Notes: generated by a model not told the origin, from the letters alone. 64,000 nt of DNA from Rhodanobacter sp. OK091 (GCF_900142825.1 NZ_FRCH01000003.1:310001-374000); one strand, 5' to 3'. Shown: positions 17,533 to 26,914, counted from the stretch's first letter. Program-made: numbers and translations.

Positions 17533-18411
17533 ATGGAAATCACCCCCACACTGATTGCCGACGCTCGCGTGCACGATCTCGGCGATGGCTTCATGGTTCG
17601 ACGCATGCTGCCCGTGCTGCAGGTACGCCACGTCGGTCCGTTCGTGTTCTTCGATCATATCGGGCCCGCCCAGTTCACTGCCGGCAAAGGCATGGACGTG
17701 CGACCGCATCCGCATATCGGCCTGGCCACGGTGACCTGGCTGTTCGATGGTGCGATCCGTCATCGCGACAGCCTGGGCAGTCTGGCCGACATCTATCCCG
17801 GCGAAGTGAATTGGATGACGGCCGGCCGCGGCATCGTGCATTCGGAACGCACGCCGCCGGAAGAGCGCCAGAGCGGACAGCAGCTTCACGGCATCCAGGT
17901 CTGGGTGGCGCTGCCGCAGGCCGATGCCGAGGTGGAGCCGGAATTTCATCACCACGACCGCGCCGCGTTGCCGCAGATACGTCAGCCCGGTGTCGAGGCC
18001 GTGCTGATCGCCGGCAGTGCCTACGGCGAGCACTCGCCGGTGAAGGTGTTCGCGCCGATGTTTTTTCTGGAAGCGCGTTTGGCCGCTGGTGCCGAACTCG
18101 CGCTGCCGCAGGAGCACGCCGAACGCGGCGTGCATGTCGTCGAAGGTGCGGTCAGCTGGGGCGCGCTGGACGTCGGTGCCACCCAGATGGCGGTGCAGGC
18201 CGGATCCTCGGCGCCATCGTTGCGCGCGCGCGCGGAGAGCCGAGTGATGCTGTTCGGCGGCGCGCCGCTGGATGGCGAGCGCCATCTGTGGTGGAACTTC
18301 GTCGCCAGCACACGCGAGCGCATCGAGCAGGCCAAGGCGGAATGGCGGGAGCAGCGTTTCGGCAAGGTCCCCGGTGACGAGGTCGAGTTCATTCCGTTGC
18401 CGGAGCGCTGA
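17533..18411 (+). CDS. Pirin-family bicupin protein
   Basis: A 292-residue double cupin. The metal site is visible as HPHIGL (His59 and His61), with a further His in AIRHRDSLG and a Glu in HGIQVW context as in YhhW, the E. coli pirin that oxidises quercetin. A clear AAGGAG site precedes ATG 17533. The neighbouring OYE gene fits a small set for handling quinones or flavonoids, which is inference. It is followed 47 bases later by a DUF962 gene. Confidence 0.9.
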   Translation: MEITPTLIADARVHDLGDGFMVRRMLPVLQVRHVGPFVFFDHIGPAQFTAGKGMDVRPHPHIGLATVTWLFDGAIRHRDSLGSLADIYPGEVNWMTAGRGIVHSERTPPEERQSGQQLHGIQVWVALPQADAEVEPEFHHHDRAALPQIRQPGVEAVLIAGSAYGEHSPVKVFAPMFFLEARLAAGAELALPQEHAERGVHVVEGAVSWGALDVGATQMAVQAGSSAPSLRARAESRVMLFGGAPLDGERHLWWNFVASTRERIEQAKAEWREQRFGKVPGDEVEFIPLPER

Positions 18412-18458
18412 TCTTCTGCGCACCGAGCTGGTTGCAGCGGCTTCATCTGGAGGTTCGC

Positions 18459-18761
18459 ATGTCCGAATTCACCCGTTTCCATGAGTTCTATCCGTACTAC
18501 CTCGGCGAGCACCGCAACCGCATGTGCCGGCGGCTGCATTTCATCGGCAGCACACTGGTGATCCTGATAGTGCTGCTGGCGATCGTCAGCGGCGAGCCGC
18601 GCTGGCTGTGGTTGGCGCCGGTCGCGGGCTACGGCTTTGCCTGGGTCGGGCATTACGTCTACGAGAAGAATCGCCCCGCGACGTTCCGCCATCCGCTGTA
18701 CAGCCTGATGGGTGACTGGGTGATGTATTGGCAGGTGCTGAGCGGGAAGATCAAGTTCTAG
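18459..18761 (+). CDS. DUF962 / Mpo1-like membrane protein
   Basis: A 100-residue protein with two or more hydrophobic helices and the family pattern FYPYYLGEHRNRMCRRLHFIGS, then GYGFAWVGHYVYEKNRPATFRHPLYSLMGD. The His residues of these blocks are the putative iron ligands in yeast Mpo1, a dioxygenase that oxidises 2-hydroxy fatty acids. CTGGAGG lies eight bases before ATG 18459. A lipid alpha-oxidation role is inferred from the family. Confidence 0.8.
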   Translation: MSEFTRFHEFYPYYLGEHRNRMCRRLHFIGSTLVILIVLLAIVSGEPRWLWLAPVAGYGFAWVGHYVYEKNRPATFRHPLYSLMGDWVMYWQVLSGKIKF

Positions 18762-18803
18762 GGAATCTCGAAAAAACCGCTAACGGCGAGGCTCCCTCGA
18801 GCC

Positions 18804-19193
18804 TTAATCGTATTTCCGATGGCAGTCGTGGCAGGCCTGCAGCACCGGCTTGATGGTGGCGTCGAGCGCGTGGCAGTCGGCCGGCGACGCCTGTGCGGCA
18901 TCCGCCAGTACGCCGCGCAGTCTGCCCGCGAGGTGCAGAAAATCCGGATCGGCGCCTGCGAAGGCCGGCGCCACATCGATCGAGGCCATGGACATCTGCT
19001 GCAGTTTGAGGCGGCTCGCACCGGCTTCGCACTGACCGGAAGCGACGGACTGCTTGAGCCCGTCGATGTGATATTCCATCACGTTCATCAACGCCTTGGG
19101 CAGCGGGTTGCGCGACCGGAACACGCTGGTTGCGAAGGCTGCGCTGATGATGCCGATGGCCAGTCCCAGCACGATCAGCAAGGTCGCTCGCAT
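18804..19193 (-). CDS. Cytochrome c'-like (class II) protein, copy A
   Basis: A 129-residue protein with an N-terminal membrane helix or signal (MRATLLIVLGLAIGIISAA) and a helical body. The haem motif CHDCH is at the extreme C-terminus (121-125), the place it has in cytochromes c' and c-556. It may stay membrane anchored, as the signal lacks an obvious cleavage site. A paralogue of identical length lies 131 bases upstream on the same strand. Function is unclear; gas binding or electron transfer are possible. Confidence 0.75.
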   Translation of the reverse strand: MRATLLIVLGLAIGIISAAFATSVFRSRNPLPKALMNVMEYHIDGLKQSVASGQCEAGASRLKLQQMSMASIDVAPAFAGADPDFLHLAGRLRGVLADAAQASPADCHALDATIKPVLQACHDCHRKYD

Positions 19194-19324
19194 GGGTGAT
19201 CCTCATGGACGCCGGATGGGCGGAATGAGGCGAGCATAGCCCGGCTTGGCTCGTGCGCAGGGCACAGAAAATGGCGTTTTTCCCCGCCGAAATGGCGGGT
19301 TCTGCGGTGTGCGTATCAGTTGCT

Positions 19325-19714
19325 TCAGCGGTATTGCTGATGGCAGCTCTTGCAGGTTTCGCCGATGGGCTTGACCGCCGCGGCCAGTGCCGCGCAGTCC
19401 GCAGGCGCCGCTTGCACGGCCTGCTGCAGGTGGGTCTGCAACTCACCCGCCTTGTCGGTAAACGACTTTTCGCCGATCCCGAACACCGGCACGATATCGG
19501 TGGCAGTGGACTGCACGCGCTCCAGGTGATGCTGGATCTTTGCGGCGTCGCACTGCTTGGCCTTCAACGCGTGGCTCAGTTCGCCCATGTGGTAGCCCAT
19601 CGTCTCCATCACCGCCTTCGGCATCGGATTGCGTGCAGCCAGCACGTTCATGACTTGAGCTGTGCCGAGCACGCCAACCACCAGTCCCAGCAAGATCATG
19701 AGAGCAACGCGCAT
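19325..19714 (-). CDS. Cytochrome c'-like (class II) protein, copy B
   Basis: A 129-residue paralogue of the gene at 18804. It has the same N-terminal helix (MRVALMILLGLVVGVLG), the shared RNPxPKA and MxYHxxxL segments, and the C-terminal haem motif CKSCH at exactly residues 121-125. A frame extending to 19948 overlaps tcdA on the other strand, so I start at ATG 19714. The two cytochromes are collinear and may form one transcript. Confidence 0.75.
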   Translation of the reverse strand: MRVALMILLGLVVGVLGTAQVMNVLAARNPMPKAVMETMGYHMGELSHALKAKQCDAAKIQHHLERVQSTATDIVPVFGIGEKSFTDKAGELQTHLQQAVQAAPADCAALAAAVKPIGETCKSCHQQYR

Positions 19715-19858
19715 CGGTTCGGTTCCATGGCAGACGAAGAGAACCGCAAGAATAACCCGCGTCGATGCCGCGCACGATAAAATGACCGCCACACCGCAGC
19801 AGGCCAAGCCAGTGATACTCACGAACACGATCAAGCTCCCCGTCGGCAGCATGCCGGC

Positions 19859-20653
19859 ATGAGCGAGCTGGCATTTCCGGCCGAGCGCTTTGCCGGCGTC
19901 GAACGTCTCTACGGCAACGGCAGCGTGGCTACGCTGGCGCAGGCACATGTCTGCGTGATCGGCATCGGCGGCGTCGGCTCATGGGCCGCCGAGGCGCTGG
20001 CGCGCAGCGGTGTGGGCCGGCTCACCCTGATCGACGCCGACGAGGTCTGCGTGTCCAACACCAACCGCCAGCTGCATGCGCTGGACGGCGAATACGGCAA
20101 GCCCAAGGTAGGCGTGATCGCGGCGCGCGCGCATGCGATCAATCCGACGATCCGGCTGGAAGCGATCGAGCGCTTCCTCACCCCATCGACACTGGACGAA
20201 CTGCTCGACCGCGGCTACGACGTCGTGCTCGACGCTTGCGACGCATTCCGCGTGAAGCTGGAGACGATCGCCTGGTGCCGCCGGCGCAAACTGCCCATCG
20301 TCAGCGTGGGATCGGCCGGCGGGCGTACCGACTCCACCCAGATCCGGGTGCGCGATCTGTCGCGCACCGAACACGACGCGATGTTCAGCCTGATCCGCAA
20401 AAAGCTCCGCACCGACTTCAACTTTCCGCGCAATCCCGATCGCTACTTCGGCGTGTCGGCGGTGTACTCGCTGCAGAACGTGCAATACCCGCAGCCGGAC
20501 GGCACGGTGTGCGGCAATCGTCCGCCGGGTGGTGACGCGTTGAATCTCGCCTGCGGCGGCGGGCTTGGTGCGGCCACGCATGTCACCGGGGCATTCGCCT
20601 TCGCGGCGGTGGGCAAGGTGCTGGAGAAGCTGCTGGGGAAGGGCGAGAAGTGA
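19859..20653 (+). CDS. tcdA: tRNA threonylcarbamoyladenosine dehydratase
   Basis: A 264-residue E1-like (ThiF/MoeB superfamily) enzyme that cyclises t6A37 of tRNA to ct6A with ATP. The nucleotide loop GIGGVGSW begins at residue 35; LIDADEVCVSNTNRQ and DACDAFRVKLET follow as in E. coli TcdA (CsdL). The C-terminal GDALNLACGGGLGAATHVTGAFAF segment is also family-specific. Stop at 20653. Confidence 0.93.
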   Translation: MSELAFPAERFAGVERLYGNGSVATLAQAHVCVIGIGGVGSWAAEALARSGVGRLTLIDADEVCVSNTNRQLHALDGEYGKPKVGVIAARAHAINPTIRLEAIERFLTPSTLDELLDRGYDVVLDACDAFRVKLETIAWCRRRKLPIVSVGSAGGRTDSTQIRVRDLSRTEHDAMFSLIRKKLRTDFNFPRNPDRYFGVSAVYSLQNVQYPQPDGTVCGNRPPGGDALNLACGGGLGAATHVTGAFAFAAVGKVLEKLLGKGEK

Positions 20654-20728
20654 GTGAAGAGGAGAGAGATAAAGAGAGAAAGCGAGCTTCTACTCATTTC
20701 TCACTCCTCTCCACTCACCCCTGCTTCC

Positions 20729-21469
20729 TCACCAACCCATGTAATGCCCACCATTGATCGCCAGGTTCGCCCCGGTGATCCAGCTCGCCTGGTCGCCGGT
20801 GAAGAACGCCACTGCATGCGCGATCTCGTCCGGCCGGCCGAGACGTCCCACCGGGATCTGCGCCACAATCTTCTCGCGCACCTCTTCTGGCACCGCCATC
20901 ACCATGTCGGTGCCGACGTAGCCGGGCGACACCGTGTTCACCGTGATGCCGAACTTCGCGTTCTCCTGCGCCAGCGAAATCGAGAAGCCGTGCATGCCAG
21001 CCTTGGCGGCCGCGTAGTTGGCCTGGCCGTACTGTCCCTTCTGGCCGTTGATCGAGCTGATCTGCACGATGCGGCCCCACTTGCGCGCGCGCATGCCTTC
21101 GATCACCGGGCGGGTAACGTTGAAGCAGGCGTTCAAGTTGGTGTTCACCACGTCCATCCACTGCTGATAGGTCATCTTGTGGAAGGTGGTATCGCGGGTG
21201 ATGCCGGCGTTGTTGATCAGGATATCCACCGGCCCGCACTGCTTCTCGATCGCCCGGATCATCGTCTCGCTGCTTTCCGGATCGGAGACGTCGCCCGGCA
21301 CCATGCACACCTCGATACCGTCCTTCGCCATCGCTTGGCGCCATGTCTCGGCCTTGGCCGCGTCGCGGTAGTTGGTGGCGACCTTGTGTCCCTGGCCGGC
21401 CAGGTAACGAACGATCGCGCTGCCGATACCACCGGTGCCGCCGGTGACCAATGCCGTACGCTGGGTCAT
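20729..21469 (-). CDS. phbB: Acetoacetyl-CoA reductase
   Basis: A 246-residue NADPH-dependent short-chain dehydrogenase that makes (R)-3-hydroxybutyryl-CoA for polyhydroxybutyrate. It has TGGTGGIG (9-16), NNAG (87-90), catalytic Ser138/139, Tyr152 and Lys156, and the PhaB-type NGQKGQYGQANYAAAK and GYVGTDMVMAVP segments. The PhaB pattern separates it from FabG. No polymer synthase or thiolase gene is nearby. ATG 21469 has a GGAGAT site upstream. Confidence 0.88.
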   Translation of the reverse strand: MTQRTALVTGGTGGIGSAIVRYLAGQGHKVATNYRDAAKAETWRQAMAKDGIEVCMVPGDVSDPESSETMIRAIEKQCGPVDILINNAGITRDTTFHKMTYQQWMDVVNTNLNACFNVTRPVIEGMRARKWGRIVQISSINGQKGQYGQANYAAAKAGMHGFSISLAQENAKFGITVNTVSPGYVGTDMVMAVPEEVREKIVAQIPVGRLGRPDEIAHAVAFFTGDQASWITGANLAINGGHYMGW

Positions 21470-21576
21470 ATCCTTGATCTCCTGTGAGGTGAAGCAGAGG
21501 GCTGTTATATCGGCATCATGCCAAGGCATTGCTGCAATCGCACGGCATGCCGATACCTAACCTGCTTTATAGCGTT

Positions 21577-22443
21577 TCAGGCGACAGAGTGACCGCTGCA
21601 ATGCGGCAAAAGTGCGGGATCGAAATTCGCCAGCGCATGCGCCAGCAGATTCTGCACGTCCGTCGCGGCTGCCAGAGTCGGTACTGACAGAAAGGTCAGC
21701 GCCTGCCGCAAAGCGGGCAGTGGATTGGCGGGATCGACCGGGCTGGCCTGCTCGGACTTGGACAGCTTGCGACCGTCCGCCCCCATCACCAGCGGCAGGT
21801 GCCGATAAGCTGGCGTCGGCAGGCTCAGGCAGCGCTGCAGCCAGATCTGGCGCGCGGTGGAATCGAGCAGATCGCTGCCGCGTACCACCTCGGTGACGCC
21901 CTGGAACGCATCGTCCACCACGCAGGCCAGCTGATAGGAATAGAAACCCTCGGCGCGGCGTATCACGAAGTCGCCGACGCTCTCGCGCAGATTCTCATGC
22001 TGTGGCCCCCGCAGAGCGTCGTTGAAATCCACCTCGATATCCGGCACGCGCAGGCGCCACGCCGGCGGCCGCTCGGGGTCGGCGGCGGCAATGCACTGGC
22101 CATCCCGATGCAAACCGCCTCCGGCCGCCAGCTCGCTGCGGCTGCACCAGCACGGAAACAGCTGGCTCGCAGCTCGCAACTGCTCGAACGCCACGTCATA
22201 CGCCGCGATGCGCTGCGATTGAAACAGCGGCGGCGCATCGGCCAGCAGCCCGAACGCCGGAAGCGCCGCGAGGATGCCGGCCGCCGCGCCGGCGACCTCG
22301 CGCGGCGGGTCGATATCCTCCATCCGTACCAGCCATTGCCCGCCAGCGTGTCGCGCATACAGCCAGCTGCCCACGGCAGCCACCAGCGAGCCAAAATGCA
22401 GTTGCCCGGTGGGCGAGGGGGCGAAGCGGCCGCAGTAGGTCAT
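21577..22443 (-). CDS. gluQ: Glutamyl-Q tRNA(Asp) synthetase
   Basis: A 288-residue truncated glutamyl-tRNA synthetase that charges glutamate onto queuosine 34 of tRNA(Asp). The class I signature is RFAPSPTGQLHFGS (HFGS at 16-19), the second is GRKLSKSEQ near residue 228. The tRNA anticodon domain is absent, as expected. The zinc-binding WCSRSE...Y region is partly visible. No dksA lies beside it here, although that is the usual neighbour in E. coli. Confidence 0.93.
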   Translation of the reverse strand: MTYCGRFAPSPTGQLHFGSLVAAVGSWLYARHAGGQWLVRMEDIDPPREVAGAAAGILAALPAFGLLADAPPLFQSQRIAAYDVAFEQLRAASQLFPCWCSRSELAAGGGLHRDGQCIAAADPERPPAWRLRVPDIEVDFNDALRGPQHENLRESVGDFVIRRAEGFYSYQLACVVDDAFQGVTEVVRGSDLLDSTARQIWLQRCLSLPTPAYRHLPLVMGADGRKLSKSEQASPVDPANPLPALRQALTFLSVPTLAAATDVQNLLAHALANFDPALLPHCSGHSVA

Positions 22444-22591
22444 GCGGCCATTTTAAGCCACACATCGGCCGTCGACGGACACCGTGGACCCTTGAAACTG
22501 TGCACCCGTGCCCCGAATTTTCATTCACGTGCCAGTGTCGACATCGGCGCGTATCCCATTCATGACTGCCACACCCAAGAGAGAGACAGCC

Positions 22592-23482
22592 ATGCGTCGC
22601 ATTGCACTGTTCATCGGTACCAACCTCGCCGTCCTGCTCCTGCTGAGCATCGTCTGCCACCTGTTCGGCATCGACCAGATGGCCGCCAGTCGCGGCTATG
22701 GCGGCATGGGCGGCCTGCTGGCGTTTGCCGCCGTGTTCGGCATGGGCGGCGCCTTCATCTCGCTGGCGATGTCCAAGATGATCGCCAAGTGGACCACCGG
22801 CGCGCAGGTGATTACCCAGCCGCAGAACGAGACCGAGCGCTGGCTGGTCGACACCGTGCGCCGCCACGCGCAGCAAGCCGGCATCGGCATGCCCGAGGTG
22901 GCGATCTACGACGCGCCGGAGATGAACGCGTTCGCCACCGGCATGAGCAAGAACCACGCGCTGGTCGCGGTGAGTTCCGGCCTGTTGCAGCAGATGGATC
23001 GCGAGCAGATTACCGCCGTGCTCGGTCACGAGATCGGCCACGTGGCGAATGGCGACATGGTCACGCTGACCCTGATCCAGGGCGTGCTCAACACGCTGGT
23101 GATCCTGGCCGCGCGCATCGTCGGCCGGGTAGTGGACAGCTGGCTGTCCGGCGGTCGCGACAGTCGCGACGGCGGCGGCATCGGCTACTTCGTGGTGGTG
23201 ATGGTGCTGCAAGTGGTGTTCGGCCTGTTCGCCTCGATGATCGTGGCCGCGTTCTCGCGCTGGCGCGAATTCCGCGCCGATGCCGCGGGCGCGCAGTTCG
23301 CCGGTCGCGGCGCGATGATCTCCGCGCTGCAACGCCTGCAGGCCAATCACGGCGAAAGCACCTTGCCCAGCACCATCGCCGCGTTCGGCATCTCCGGTCC
23401 GCTGGCCGAGGGGATGAAGAAACTGTTCATGAGCCACCCGCCGCTGGACGAGCGCATCGCCGCGCTGCGGAACGCCGCATAG
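22592..23482 (+). CDS. htpX: Membrane zinc protease HtpX
   Basis: A 296-residue M48 protease with two N-terminal membrane helices, the zinc motif HEIGH at 146-150, two more central helices and the second ligand region REFRADAAGAQFAG. It degrades misfolded inner membrane proteins together with FtsH. The start at ATG 22592 is preceded by GAGAGA; the upstream ATGs add 28 polar residues. It lies 100 bases before htpG, so the two stress genes are neighbours on one strand. Confidence 0.95.
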   Translation: MRRIALFIGTNLAVLLLLSIVCHLFGIDQMAASRGYGGMGGLLAFAAVFGMGGAFISLAMSKMIAKWTTGAQVITQPQNETERWLVDTVRRHAQQAGIGMPEVAIYDAPEMNAFATGMSKNHALVAVSSGLLQQMDREQITAVLGHEIGHVANGDMVTLTLIQGVLNTLVILAARIVGRVVDSWLSGGRDSRDGGGIGYFVVVMVLQVVFGLFASMIVAAFSRWREFRADAAGAQFAGRGAMISALQRLQANHGESTLPSTIAAFGISGPLAEGMKKLFMSHPPLDERIAALRNAA

Positions 23483-23510
23483 GCGCGATTGCACCGTAAA
23501 CTTCCCTGAT

Positions 23511-23541
23511 TCGTCATTCCGGCCTGCGTCGGCATGACGAT
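23511..23541. repeat. Short dispersed palindrome (GTCAT...ATGAC type)
   Basis: GTCATTCCGG and TCGGCATGAC form an imperfect inverted repeat around TGCG in the htpX-htpG gap. It belongs to the intergenic GTCATCCC-type palindromes also seen at 25.6, 27.8 and 40.6 kb. Confidence 0.4.
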
Positions 23542-23582
23542 CAAGAGAATTCAACATCCACGCAACAACGGAACATCCACGC

Positions 23583-25451
23583 ATGAACGCACCCGTCGAA
23601 ACCCGCAAATTCGAAGCCGAAGTCGCCCAGGTGCTGCACCTGGTCACACATTCGCTTTACTCGCACAAGGAGATCTTCCTGCGCGAGCTGATCTCCAACG
23701 CCTCCGACGCCTGCGACAAGCTGCGCTTCGAGTCGATCGCCAAGCCTGAGCTGATGGCCGGCGACAGCGAGCTGCATATCGACGTGAGCTGGAATCCGGA
23801 CGCGCGCACCGTCACCATCCGCGACAACGGCGTCGGCATGAATCGCGACGAAGTGGTGGCGAACATCGGCACCATCGCCAGCTCCGGCACCAGGCGCTTC
23901 CTTGAAGCGATGTCCGGCCAGCAGAAGGCCGATGCACGGCTGATTGGCCAGTTCGGCGTGGGCTTCTATTCCGCCTTCGTGGTGGCCGACAAGGTCACCG
24001 TCATCACGCGCCGCGCCGATGCGCCGGCGAGTGATGGCGTGAAGTGGGAGAGCGACGGCAAGGGCGAGTATTCGCTGGAGCAGGTCGAACTGGCCGAGCG
24101 CGGCACGGCCGTCATCCTGCACCTGAAGGCCGATGAAGACGAATTCCTCAAGCGCTGGCAGCTGCGCTCGCTGATCACCAAGTACTCCGACCACGTCGCC
24201 TTCCCGATCCGCATGCCGACAGAGAAAGACGGCAAGCCCACCGACGAATTCGAAACCATCAATGCCGCCTCGGCGCTGTGGACCAAGCCGAAGTCGGAGA
24301 TCAGCGACGCGGACTACCAGAGCTTCTACAAGTCGCTAGGCCACGACTTCAACGACGCGCTGGCGTGGACGCACAACCGCGTCGAAGGCAGCCAGAGCTT
24401 CACCACTTTGCTGTACATCCCCTCGCAGCCACCGTTCGATCTAATGATGGGCGGCCGCGACGAGCGCAAGGGGCTCAAGCTCTACATCAAGCGCGTCTTC
24501 ATCATGGATGCGGCCGAGGAGCTGCTGCCGAACTACCTGCGCTTCGTGCGCGGTGTGGTCGACGCCGACGACCTGCCGCTCAACGTCAGCCGCGAGATCC
24601 TGCAGCAGAACCGCCAGCTCGACCGCATCAAGTCCGCCTGCGTCAAGCGCGTGCTCGACCTGATCGAGAAGCTGGCCAAGGACGAGCCGGAGAAATTCGC
24701 CACCTTCTACAAGGCGTTCGGCAACACCCTCAAGGAAGGCATCAGCGAAGACGCCAACAACCGCGAGCGCATCGCCAGGCTGCTGCGCTTCGCTTCCACG
24801 AAAGGCGAGGGCAGCGCACAGACCGTCTCGTTCGACGACTACATTGGCCGCATGCCGGTGGGCCAGGACACCATCTGGTTCATCACCGCCGACAGCTACG
24901 CCGCCGCCATCGGCAGCCCGCAGCTCGAAGCATTCAAGGCCAAGGGCACCGAAGTGCTGCTGATGTCCGACCGCATCGACGAATGGATGCTCGGGTCTTT
25001 AAGCGAATACAGCGGCAAGAAACTGCAGAACGTCGCCAAGGGCGAACTGCCGCTGGACGAAGCAGACAAGAAAAAGCAGGAGGAGTCCGCGAAGGAGGCC
25101 GAGCCGCTGGTCAAGAAGCTCAAGGATCTGCTGGGCGACCGCGTCGGCGACGTGCGCGTCTCCGCCCGCCTCACCGACTCGCCGTCCTGCCTCGCGCTGA
25201 GCGATTACGAAATGGCTCCGCATCTGGCCCGCCTGCTGCGCGAAGCCGGCCACGACATGCCCGACAACAAGCCGACGCTGGAGATCAATCCGCAGCACGC
25301 GTTGCTCAAGCGCGTGGAAGCCGAAGCCGATGAGGCGAAGGCGAAAGATCTGGCCACGCTGCTGCTGGAGCAGGCGGAGATTGCCGCCGGCGCGCAGTTG
25401 CCGGATCCCTCGGCGTTCGTGCAGAGGTTGAATCGAGTGTTGCTGGGGTAA
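23583..25451 (+). CDS. htpG: Chaperone protein HtpG (Hsp90)
   Basis: A 622-residue Hsp90. The N-terminal ATPase domain contains LRELISNASDACDKLRF, DNGVGM, GTIASSGTRRFLE and GQFGVGFYSAFVV. The middle domain holds LYIKRVFIMD and NVSREILQQNRQLDRIKSACVKR, and a dimerisation domain ends at LNRVLLG. Length is normal for bacterial HtpG. It is followed by a strong terminator and is probably a single transcript or a pair with htpX. Confidence 0.97.
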   Translation: MNAPVETRKFEAEVAQVLHLVTHSLYSHKEIFLRELISNASDACDKLRFESIAKPELMAGDSELHIDVSWNPDARTVTIRDNGVGMNRDEVVANIGTIASSGTRRFLEAMSGQQKADARLIGQFGVGFYSAFVVADKVTVITRRADAPASDGVKWESDGKGEYSLEQVELAERGTAVILHLKADEDEFLKRWQLRSLITKYSDHVAFPIRMPTEKDGKPTDEFETINAASALWTKPKSEISDADYQSFYKSLGHDFNDALAWTHNRVEGSQSFTTLLYIPSQPPFDLMMGGRDERKGLKLYIKRVFIMDAAEELLPNYLRFVRGVVDADDLPLNVSREILQQNRQLDRIKSACVKRVLDLIEKLAKDEPEKFATFYKAFGNTLKEGISEDANNRERIARLLRFASTKGEGSAQTVSFDDYIGRMPVGQDTIWFITADSYAAAIGSPQLEAFKAKGTEVLLMSDRIDEWMLGSLSEYSGKKLQNVAKGELPLDEADKKKQEESAKEAEPLVKKLKDLLGDRVGDVRVSARLTDSPSCLALSDYEMAPHLARLLREAGHDMPDNKPTLEINPQHALLKRVEAEADEAKAKDLATLLLEQAEIAAGAQLPDPSAFVQRLNRVLLG

Positions 25452-25475
25452 GGCGCGGCGCGCCTTGCTGATATG

Positions 25476-25508
25476 AAAAGGCCCGCCATCCGGCGGGCCT
25501 TTTCTTTT
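25476..25508 (+). terminator. Intrinsic terminator of htpG
   Basis: Perfect 12-bp stem AAAAGGCCCGCC/GGCGGGCCTTTT (25476-25503) around ATCC, followed by CTTTTC. Confidence 0.93.
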
Positions 25509-25527
25509 CTCCCACTTCCCCTTGATG

Positions 25528-25598
25528 AGAGGGGAGGGCGGCGCGTGCTCGCCAGGATCCTACCTATCCGTCATCCCAGCGAAAGCTGGGACCCAGCG
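25528..25598. repeat. Dispersed intergenic repeat, member 1
   Basis: Holds GTGCTCGCCAGGATCCTACC and then TCCGTCATCCCAGC-GAAA-GCTGGGACCCAG, whose CCCAGC/GCTGGG arms (25575-25590) form a small hairpin. The same order of blocks returns at 26788 and 27728. Its position between the htpG terminator and the next stop is typical of REP-like elements. Confidence 0.55.
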
Positions 25599-25640
25599 TC
25601 TTCCACTCCCTGTCGAGCGTGCATCTCAGCCACAAATCCA

Positions 25641-26636
25641 TCATCGAGACGCTGCCTTGCCCAGGTAACCCGAGCTGTCTACAAAGGCCCGTACGGCCTT
25701 CTTGTCGTCGAAGTTGAGTTCGATCATCTGCTTGATAGCCAGCCGCTTGTCGGCGGACTGGCGGTAGTAGGCCTGGCAGATCGCATAACCCACGTAATAG
25801 CCGAGATCGCGCACGCCGAACGGAGCGCCCGTGCTGGCGTAGAGCCAGCCACCGGTGTCTTCCTTGTCCATGTCACGGACGAAAGCGTCGCGGATGACGG
25901 CGTCGTGCCCGGGGCCGTAGGTTACATAGTCGAGGGGCGGCAGATGGCCGGTGACCTGCTCGGCGACGAAGTCGGCAATACCTTCGTAGAGCGACTGACC
26001 GAGCAAGTCCTTTGCCTGGCCGTGCTCCTGGGTGTGCACGAACTCATGCACGACCAGCAGTTCCATATGGTCGAACGGGCGGCTGTGAAAATAAGTCCGC
26101 AACCAGGCCTGTGTCTTCGGCGTCATCTCGCTGATATCGACGGTATCGTCGCCGGTGGCCAGCTCAGCGCCGATCAGCACCTTGTCGCGCTGAGTGGTGC
26201 CGCCCGATTTCAGCGCACCGATCGCGAAGTAGATGCTGGCCGGACGCATCGCCGGATAGAGCGCCTGAAACCTGCGCAACTGCGGCTCCAACGCAGCAAT
26301 GGCCGAGGGCGCGCGCAGCGTATGCGGACGTATGGATATCCAGTAGTGCGGGTAGCTGCGAATGGCGTCAACGTAAGACTGCGCGGTATACCCCTTGGCT
26401 TGCATGAAAGCGTGCAAGCCCGGCGTACCGCGATCGATGTACTGCTGCTGCATGATCAGCAACTGCCGCGCGGGATCGCCCACCTTGACCGCGGCGTCAT
26501 AGGCCTCCCAAAAATGGTCTATGTCCACCGAGGACGCGGTCGGTCTAGCGGTCACCTCGCTCGCAGCGGCAGCGCTCATCCCCAGCGCAAGCAAACAAAA
26601 GGCCGCAACAGCGGCCAACCAGCGTATCGACGTCAT
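25641..26636 (-). CDS. Secreted putative zinc metallopeptidase
   Basis: A 331-residue protein with a signal peptide (cleavage after SAAAA, about residue 25), an HEFVH motif at 197-201, and a downstream glutamate in LYEGIADFVAEQ (Glu218) that completes a gluzincin-type site. The GldB / DUF2268-like predicted Zn-dependent protease group has this arrangement. The substrate is unknown. It stands alone between two dispersed repeats. Confidence 0.7.
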   Translation of the reverse strand: MTSIRWLAAVAAFCLLALGMSAAAASEVTARPTASSVDIDHFWEAYDAAVKVGDPARQLLIMQQQYIDRGTPGLHAFMQAKGYTAQSYVDAIRSYPHYWISIRPHTLRAPSAIAALEPQLRRFQALYPAMRPASIYFAIGALKSGGTTQRDKVLIGAELATGDDTVDISEMTPKTQAWLRTYFHSRPFDHMELLVVHEFVHTQEHGQAKDLLGQSLYEGIADFVAEQVTGHLPPLDYVTYGPGHDAVIRDAFVRDMDKEDTGGWLYASTGAPFGVRDLGYYVGYAICQAYYRQSADKRLAIKQMIELNFDDKKAVRAFVDSSGYLGKAASR

Positions 26637-26787
26637 TGCGGCTTTCTCCCTTGCGCGGCCACGTCCAATCGTGGCTGACCCGCGCTTCGATGCGCGACAA
26701 CGGCAAGCGGTTTAAATGCTCGTCTCTTTACTCCCTCTCCCTATGGGCGACCGAAGGGAGTCTCCTTGCGGGTGGAGGAGGGCTGCG

Positions 26788-26830
26788 GTGAGGGGCGGGT
26801 GCTCGCGAGAATTCCGCCGTTCGTCACTCC
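26788..26830. repeat. Dispersed intergenic repeat, member 2 (partial)
   Basis: GTGAGGGGCGGGTGCTCGCG, then ATTCC and TTCGTCACTCC, repeats the block order of the elements at 25528 and 27728 but lacks the CCCAGC hairpin. Just upstream, the CCCTCTCC / GAAGGGAG segments add a further imperfect palindrome. Confidence 0.4.
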
Positions 26831-26914
26831 AGGTTAGCCAAGGACGCGCCTGTTGCCGCGATGAAACTTCAAGCAGAATGCACGATCCGCATTGGCGATG
26901 CATCGGAGCCCGAC

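Noticed and set aside
21799-23647. Frames of 566 and 483 codons, + and - strand, over gluQ and htpX
   Set aside because: They overlap two well-supported genes, are rich in Arg/His/Gln as expected for high-GC antisense frames, and match no family.
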